A program made the translations under genes and the position numbers. A stretch of DNA of 40,037 nt from Pseudomonadota bacterium (GTDB lineage: Bacteria > Pseudomonadota > Gammaproteobacteria > Burkholderiales > JAJZQI01), in contig JAJZQI010000009.1 in NCBI GenBank assembly GCA_021851875.1, forward strand, positions 1 through 40,037. Direction: 5' to 3'. Below the pieces are notes generated by a model, which had not been told where the DNA came from, searched no databases, and saw only the letters and a program-made list of their open reading frames with translations. Numbering within the stretch: the stretch's first letter is position 1; the number at the start of each line of letters is the position of its first letter. Below, in pieces: positions 34,644 through 40,037 of the stretch.

Positions 34644-37600
34644 ATGCCGCCTTTGTTTGCCAGTGCGCTGGGGGAGTTGCGCAAGCGTTTTGCCGAGCAG
34701 CTTCCTGCGCGGCTTGCTTCGATCAGGGCCGAATTCAGGCTGCTGGACGTGTCGTCCTGGGATCGCGGTGTGGCTGAATCCTTGCATCGCCACGTGCACG
34801 GGGTGACCGGCGCGGCCGGCACATTCGGTCTGCAGCATGTGTCTGACGCCGCACGCCGGCTTGAAGTGAGGCTGCAGGCGCTGCTGCGCGGTACGGGCAT
34901 ACCCTTGCAGGATGAGTTGGCTGCCCTTGGGCGTGAATTGGAGCGGTTGGAGCAAGAAGTCTTGCGCGGCATGCTGGACGATTTGTCTGATCCCGGTCCA
35001 GTGCCCCAACCGCCTGTTGCGAGCGGCCCGCCGATGGTTTATCTGGTGGAGGACGACGCGTTGCAGGCGGACGGCTTGCGGCAGATGCTGGAAGAGGGCG
35101 GATATCGGGTCAGGGTATTTGCCGATCTGTCCGCGTTTCGCGCGGCGGTCATGGATGCAGGCGCGGAGTGTCCGTCCGCCATCGTCATGGACATGATTTT
35201 CCCGGAGGGTGAGTCGGCCGGTGTCGACATGATTGCCGAGCTGGCGCTGAGCCCGTTCGCCCGTGTTCCCGTGGTGGTGGCATCCGTGCGCGACGATCTG
35301 CCGGCCCGTCTGGCGGCACTGCGCGCCGGCGCGCGGCATTATATGGCCAAGCCCGTGGAAACGAAGCGCTTGATCGCGATGCTGGACGAGCTGACCGCCA
35401 GCACGCCCGCCGAATCGTACCGCGTTGTATTGCTGGACGATGACGCCTTGATGCTGGAAGCCCAGACGGCTGTATTGCGCGCCGCCGGCATCGAGGTGGT
35501 GGGGTTGTCCAATTCGCTTGAGCTGTTTGAAACATTGGACGATTTCCAGCCCGACGTGCTGATCCTGGATGTCTACATGCCGGGGGCGACGGGGCCGGAG
35601 CTGGCCGCCATCTTGCGCGACCGCGAGGCCTTCATGCATTTGCCGGTGCTGTTTCTCTCCGCCGAAACGGATATAACGCAGCAATTGCAGGCCTTGAGTC
35701 TGGGCGGCGACGATTTTCTGGTCAAGCCGGTACGGCCGGCCCACCTGGTTGCCGCTGTGCGGGCGAGAGCCGAACGCGCGCGGCAGAACCAATATATCCA
35801 CAAACGCCTGGAAATGGCCTTGTATGAACGCGAACGGGAGCATCAGGCGCTCAATCATCATGCCATCGTCAGTGTGACCGACCGTTTCGGCAACATCACC
35901 TACGCCAACGAAAAATTCTGTGAAACCAGCGGCTACAGCATGCGTGAACTGCTCGGGCGCAATCACCGTTTGCTCAAGTCCGACCGGCATCCGCCGGAGT
36001 TTTACCGCGACATGTGGCAGACGATTTCACGCGGCCAGATCTGGCGTGGAGAAGTATGCAACCGGCGCAAGGATGGCACGTACTACTGGGTGGAGTCCAC
36101 CATTACGCCTTTTCTCGATGCGGCAGGCGTGCCTTACCAGTATGTCTCTATTCGTACCGATATCACCCGTATCGAGCTGAACGGGGAAATGCAGCGCCTG
36201 ATCAGCCGCGCGGCGGCCAGTCTGCTCGATGCGTCCGGCGAGGACATGGATAGGGTAATAGCCGATGTGCTGAGGCAAAGCGGCGAACTGATGGCGGCCG
36301 ACCGCGCTTACCTGTTTCTGTTTTCGGCCGACGGCAACAGCATGAGCAACATTCACGAATGGTGTGCGCCGGGCGTGGCTTCCCACGTTGGCAAGGCGCA
36401 GAACTTGCCGCTGAATCTGTTTCCGTGGTGGCAGGAGCAAATGACCCGCACCGGGTTGGCGATCATTCCCGATGTGCAGGCATTGCCGCAGGAGGCTGCA
36501 GCGGAGAAGGCCATCTTTGCCAGCCGTGCGGTGCGGGCGTTGCTGACGCTTGCCTTGCGCCGGGAGGGCCGAATCTACGGTTTTATCGGTTACGATGCGG
36601 TGCACAAGCATCACGAGTGGGGAGCGGAAGGCGTTGAATTGCTGGGGCTGTTGGCCGATGTGCTCAATAGCGCCCTGAAACGGCGGCAGAGCGAGGAGGC
36701 GGCCGAGACGAGCAAGGAGCGTCTGCGCCGTGGCCAGCTGTATGCCAATATCGGCACCTGGGACTGGAATATGCAAACCGGCGGTCTGTACTGGACCGAG
36801 CGGATTGCGCCTTTGTTCGGCTATCCCGAGGGCGCGCTGGAAACATCCTATGAAAATTTTCTCGCCGCCATTCATCCGGCCGATCGTCAGGCCGTGATGG
36901 ATGCTGTCAAAGCCTGTGTGGAGCAGGATGCGCCGTATGAAATCGAGCACCGCGTGGTCTGGCCCGACGGCACGATACGCTGGTTGCTGGAGCGGGGGGC
37001 CGTGGTGCCCGACGCCAACGGCAATCCGGTGCAGATGCTTGGCGTGGTGCAGGATATCGATGACCGCAAGCGGGCCGAATTGCAGCTGGCGAAACGCGAG
37101 AGCGAATTGCGCGAAGCGCAGACGTTGGCGCAAATCGGCAACTGGACGGCCGACCTGGTAAGCGGCGCGCTTGAGTGGTCGGATGAAGTTTACCGCATTT
37201 TCGGCTATGAGCCGGGTAGTTTTACGCCCACGGTGGCGGCATTCATGGCGGCGGTGCATCCGGACGATGTCGACAAGGTGCGCGAAAGCGAGCGGCAGGC
37301 CGAGCTGACTGGCCGGCATGATGTGGTGCATCGCATTGTGCGGCCGGATGGCAGAGTCCGTCACGTGCACGAGCTGGCCCAGTCGAAATTCGATTCGGCC
37401 GGCAAGCTGATCGGGTTGGCGGGTACGGTGCAGGATGTGACCGAGCTGGTCGAGGCGGAGAATCGCCTGCGGGAAACCGAGGAGCGCTTCATGTTCGCCG
37501 TGGAGGGGGCGGGCGACGGTGTGTGGGACTGGAACATGCAGACCGGCGAGATGCTGTTCTCGCGCGTGTATATGGCCATGCTGGGCTATGATGAGAATGA

Positions 37601-39026
37601 GCTGCCGGCCCGTGTGGAGACCTGGGAGAACAGCGTCCACCCGGACGACTTGCCGGCTGTAAGAGCATCCTTGGAGAATTATCTGGCAGGCCGCACCCCG
37701 GATTACCGGGTTGAGCTGCGGCTGCGTTGCAAGGACGGCAGCTATAAATGGATTCTGTGTCGCGGTACGGTCGTCCGGCGCGATAGGGCGGGTAAACCGG
37801 TGCGCCTGATCGGCATTCACGGCGACATCAATACCCGTAAGCTGTCCGAGCAGGCGCTGGTGGCCGCGCGCGAAGAGGCGGAGCGGGCCAATCAGGCCAA
37901 ATCGGAGTTTTTGTCGAGCATGAGCCACGAATTGCGCACCCCGATGAACGGTATCCTCGGTTTTGCCCAGTTGCTTGAGCTCGATGCTGCCCTGTCGGAT
38001 GAGCAGCGTGACAATGTGCGGGAAATTCTCAAGGCCGGGCATCATCTGCTGAAATTGATCAACGAAGTGCTGGATCTGGCCAAGGTGGAGTCGGGCCACA
38101 TCGATCTGTCGCTGGAGCCGGTGGAGGTGTGTCCGGTCGTCGATGAGTGTCTCGCTCTGATGGCGCCGCTGGCGGCATGGAACCGGATTACGCTGGGTCA
38201 TGCCGGGCTGGCCGGAGCGATGGTGCGGGCCGACCGTACGCGATTCAAACAAGTGGTGCTGAATCTGTTGTCGAACGCGGTCAAGTACAATCGTGCCGGC
38301 GGCAGCGTTCAGCTTGATGTGCGTGCCGCCGGGCAGGACTGGTTGCGGCTGAGTGTAAGCGATACCGGTCAGGGCATTGCCCCTGAATTGCAGGCAAAAC
38401 TGTTCGAACCGTTCAATCGGCTGGGAGCGGAAAATTCCCAAATCGAGGGCACCGGTATCGGTCTGACCATCACCCGTCGCATTGTCGAGTTGATGGGGGG
38501 GCGGGTCGGCGTCGAAAGCACCGTCGGCGTCGGCAGCAGGTTCTGGATCGACCTGCCGCGGGAAGCCATGCAGACGTGGCGGCTGTTGCCATCCGTTAAC
38601 GGCGCGCCCGCGGCGGAAGAGACGGAGGCGGAAGAAGTGGCCGACCGCACCGTACTCTATGTCGAAGATAATCCGGCCAATCTGAAATTGGTGGCGCAGT
38701 TGCTGGCGCGCCGCCGCCACCTGCGATTGCTGACCGCCCATGCCCCGGCGTTGGGTGTTGAACTTGCCCGCAGCAACAGGCCGGATCTGATTCTGCTGGA
38801 TATCAATATGCCCGGCATGGACGGCTACCAATTGTTGCAGGTGCTGAAAACCGACCCGCTGACGCGCTCCATCCCCGTGGTCGCCTTGACGGCCAATGCC
38901 ATGCCGCGCGATATTGAGCGGGGCATGGCGGCAGGATTCAGCGATTACCTGACCAAACCGATCGACGTGACATTGTTTTTTGCGACAATTGATAATGTGC
39001 TGGCACAAGGAGATGAGGGCAATTGA
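34644..39026 (+). CDS. Giant hybrid sensor kinase: Hpt-REC-REC-PAS-GAF-PAS-PAS-PAS-HisKA-HATPase-REC
   Basis: A 1460-residue soluble protein with no transmembrane helix. The Hpt-like N-terminus has H52 (HRHVHGVTGAAGTFG). REC1 spans about 131-250 (D183), REC2 about 259-378 (D309). An Aer-like PAS (about 403-515), a GAF domain (about 530-690), and three PAS/PAC units ending VVQDIDDRK, TVQDVTE and HGDINTRK come next. Then HisKA (H near 1095 in SMSHELRTPMNGILGF), HATPase (LLSNAVKYN, GTGIGLTITRR) and REC3 (D near 1386 in LILLDINMPGMDGYQ). Having the Hpt and two receivers before the sensor domains is unusual. AAAGG precedes ATG 34644. It overlaps the HD-GYP gene by 4 bp. Confidence 0.93.
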   Translation: MPPLFASALGELRKRFAEQLPARLASIRAEFRLLDVSSWDRGVAESLHRHVHGVTGAAGTFGLQHVSDAARRLEVRLQALLRGTGIPLQDELAALGRELERLEQEVLRGMLDDLSDPGPVPQPPVASGPPMVYLVEDDALQADGLRQMLEEGGYRVRVFADLSAFRAAVMDAGAECPSAIVMDMIFPEGESAGVDMIAELALSPFARVPVVVASVRDDLPARLAALRAGARHYMAKPVETKRLIAMLDELTASTPAESYRVVLLDDDALMLEAQTAVLRAAGIEVVGLSNSLELFETLDDFQPDVLILDVYMPGATGPELAAILRDREAFMHLPVLFLSAETDITQQLQALSLGGDDFLVKPVRPAHLVAAVRARAERARQNQYIHKRLEMALYEREREHQALNHHAIVSVTDRFGNITYANEKFCETSGYSMRELLGRNHRLLKSDRHPPEFYRDMWQTISRGQIWRGEVCNRRKDGTYYWVESTITPFLDAAGVPYQYVSIRTDITRIELNGEMQRLISRAAASLLDASGEDMDRVIADVLRQSGELMAADRAYLFLFSADGNSMSNIHEWCAPGVASHVGKAQNLPLNLFPWWQEQMTRTGLAIIPDVQALPQEAAAEKAIFASRAVRALLTLALRREGRIYGFIGYDAVHKHHEWGAEGVELLGLLADVLNSALKRRQSEEAAETSKERLRRGQLYANIGTWDWNMQTGGLYWTERIAPLFGYPEGALETSYENFLAAIHPADRQAVMDAVKACVEQDAPYEIEHRVVWPDGTIRWLLERGAVVPDANGNPVQMLGVVQDIDDRKRAELQLAKRESELREAQTLAQIGNWTADLVSGALEWSDEVYRIFGYEPGSFTPTVAAFMAAVHPDDVDKVRESERQAELTGRHDVVHRIVRPDGRVRHVHELAQSKFDSAGKLIGLAGTVQDVTELVEAENRLRETEERFMFAVEGAGDGVWDWNMQTGEMLFSRVYMAMLGYDENELPARVETWENSVHPDDLPAVRASLENYLAGRTPDYRVELRLRCKDGSYKWILCRGTVVRRDRAGKPVRLIGIHGDINTRKLSEQALVAAREEAERANQAKSEFLSSMSHELRTPMNGILGFAQLLELDAALSDEQRDNVREILKAGHHLLKLINEVLDLAKVESGHIDLSLEPVEVCPVVDECLALMAPLAAWNRITLGHAGLAGAMVRADRTRFKQVVLNLLSNAVKYNRAGGSVQLDVRAAGQDWLRLSVSDTGQGIAPELQAKLFEPFNRLGAENSQIEGTGIGLTITRRIVELMGGRVGVESTVGVGSRFWIDLPREAMQTWRLLPSVNGAPAAEETEAEEVADRTVLYVEDNPANLKLVAQLLARRRHLRLLTAHAPALGVELARSNRPDLILLDINMPGMDGYQLLQVLKTDPLTRSIPVVALTANAMPRDIERGMAAGFSDYLTKPIDVTLFFATIDNVLAQGDEGN

Positions 39027-40037
39027 GTACGGCGTATTCACTCACTGATCTGCATATCCTGATTGTCGACGATGAAGCGTCCAACCTGAAGCTGCTTGAC
39101 CGCATGCTGCGCGGGCAGGGTTACCATCATTTGACGCTGGCCGGCGACCCGCGCCAGGTGATGGATCTTTACCGGGCGGAACACCCCGATCTGATTCTGC
39201 TGGATGTGAATATGCCGTATCTCGACGGCTATCAGGTGATGCAGCAGTTGCAGGAACTCAACGACCCCTTGCTTCCCCCCATCATCATCCTTACCGCCCA
39301 AAGCAGCAAGGACTACCTGCTGCGCTCACTGGCGCTGGGCGCGCGCGATTTTGTCAGCAAGCCGTTTGACGTCAGCGAGCTGATCATGCGTGTGCGCAAT
39401 CTGCTGGAAGCCCGGTTGGCCCATCGGCTGCTGCTGGATCAGAAAAACATGCTGGAAGAAATGGTGCGCAGCCGGACCGAGGAACTGCATCACACCCGGC
39501 TGGAAATCGTGCAGCGGCTGGGTAAGGCGGCCGAATACCGCGACGAGGAAACCGGCAACCACATTTTGCGCATGAGCCACACCTCCGCGCTCCTGGCCCG
39601 GGCGCTCGGCTGGAGCGCGGCCGACTGCGATCTGATCCTGAACGCCAGTCCGATGCACGATATCGGCAAAATCGGTATTCCCGATGCCATTCTGCGCAAG
39701 CCGGGCAAACTGGATACCGACGAATGGGAAACCATGAAAACCCACGCGGAAATCGGCGCCAGGCTGCTGGAGGGCGACGATTCCTCGATCATGCAAATGG
39801 CGCGTGACATCGCCTGGTGCCATCATGAGAAATGGGACGGCAGCGGTTACCCGCGGGGATTGGCCGGCGCGGCGATCCCCATGGCGGCAAGGATTGCGGC
39901 GCTGGCCGATGTGTTCGATGCGCTGACTTCGGAGCGCCCGTATAAGCACGCCTGGACGGTCGAAGAGGCGATGGTCTGGATCAGAGAGGGCAGCGGCCGG
40001 CATTTCGATCCGCAACTGGTCGGTCTGCTCGAGCGGA
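39023..40037 (+). CDS. REC-HD-GYP c-di-GMP phosphodiesterase (3' end outside window)
   Basis: 338 residues are visible. REC (about 10-128) has D16/D17, D61 in LILLDVNMPYLDGYQ and K113. A coiled coil (131-165) leads to an HD-GYP domain: LGKAAEYRDEETGNHILRM, H212-D213 in MHDIGKIGIPD, HHEKWDGSGYPRGL at 268, and ARIAALADVFDALTSERPYK. All are intact, so hydrolysis of c-di-GMP is expected (RpfG architecture). The start is a TTG at 39023 that overlaps the kinase TGA (TTGA), with AAGGAG and GAGGG upstream. The kinase gene's product is the obvious phosphodonor. The frame is still open at the window edge. Confidence 0.93.
   Translation, partial: MSTAYSLTDLHILIVDDEASNLKLLDRMLRGQGYHHLTLAGDPRQVMDLYRAEHPDLILLDVNMPYLDGYQVMQQLQELNDPLLPPIIILTAQSSKDYLLRSLALGARDFVSKPFDVSELIMRVRNLLEARLAHRLLLDQKNMLEEMVRSRTEELHHTRLEIVQRLGKAAEYRDEETGNHILRMSHTSALLARALGWSAADCDLILNASPMHDIGKIGIPDAILRKPGKLDTDEWETMKTHAEIGARLLEGDDSSIMQMARDIAWCHHEKWDGSGYPRGLAGAAIPMAARIAALADVFDALTSERPYKHAWTVEEAMVWIREGSGRHFDPQLVGLLER

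Noticed and set aside
34530-35990. 486-codon antisense frame at the start of the hybrid kinase
   Set aside because: No domain or start signal; it is opposite clear Hpt and REC sequence.
36027-39041. 1004-codon open frame antisense to the hybrid kinase
   Set aside because: It is a shadow of a GC-rich gene: the His-, Gln- and Arg-rich composition has no domain pattern, while the plus strand encodes recognisable kinase domains throughout.

Overview
The window reads as chromosomal DNA from a GC-rich, motile Gram-negative bacterium, most likely a betaproteobacterium. The evidence is an outer-membrane porin ending in Phe, a GshA of the Acidithiobacillus/betaproteobacterial type (not the E. coli type), a coaD-ferredoxin pair, a prmC-grxD pair, a PTS made of a mannose-type EIIA with HPr and EI, and CheA/CheD/CheB proteins of the proteobacterial type. 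The order or genus cannot be fixed from this sequence alone. I saw no rRNA, tRNA, CRISPR array or intact insertion sequence.

Layout. 1-2702: the 3' end of a dynamin-like gene, overlapping a SoxB/5'-nucleotidase-like secreted metallophosphoesterase. A bidirectional terminator follows. 2751-6960 (minus strand): ferredoxin, coaD, an orphan MntA-type nucleotidyltransferase with a frameshifted, truncated HepT remnant, a DUF4160/DUF2442 pair, a porin with its own terminator, and a Rossmann-fold protein. 7044-7312: a 269-bp non-coding, highly palindromic MITE-like element ending 2 bp before the gshA start codon. 7315-13122 (plus strand): gshA, gshB, apbE, then a mannose-type EIIA, HPr and EI with no membrane permease in view, which suggests a regulatory PTS. 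13209-18258: a diguanylate cyclase, an HDOD protein (minus), a fructosamine-kinase-like protein, a CheY-like receiver and an Hpt-REC-REC-GGDEF protein.

18270-32974 (minus strand) is a large chemotaxis cluster. In transcription order it is: small chemoreceptor, cheY, cheA, soluble chemoreceptor, cheW, membrane chemoreceptor, cheR, cheD, cheB, then a STAS protein and a REC-PP2C-HATPase protein. The last two resemble the HsbA/HsbR partner switch of Pseudomonas. They lie tail to tail with the Hpt-REC-REC-GGDEF gene, which resembles the HptB-HsbR-HsbA-HsbD logic linking phosphorelay, anti-sigma control and c-di-GMP. 33079-34384 (minus) holds grxD and prmC; the grxD promoter overlaps a sequence very close to the E. 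coli type 1 IscR site. 34644-40037 (plus) holds a giant hybrid kinase (Hpt-REC-REC-PAS-GAF-PAS-PAS-PAS-HisKA-HATPase-REC) translationally coupled to a REC-HD-GYP c-di-GMP phosphodiesterase that runs off the window.

Taken together, the right two thirds is a signalling island for motility, chemotaxis and c-di-GMP, with two diguanylate cyclases, one HD-GYP enzyme, one HDOD protein and eight REC domains outside CheY and CheB. The most unusual items are the MITE-like element at gshA, the eroded HepT toxin gene, the grxD IscR-like operator, the exact 19-residue repeats in the CheA linker, and the partner-switch module at the end of the che operon.
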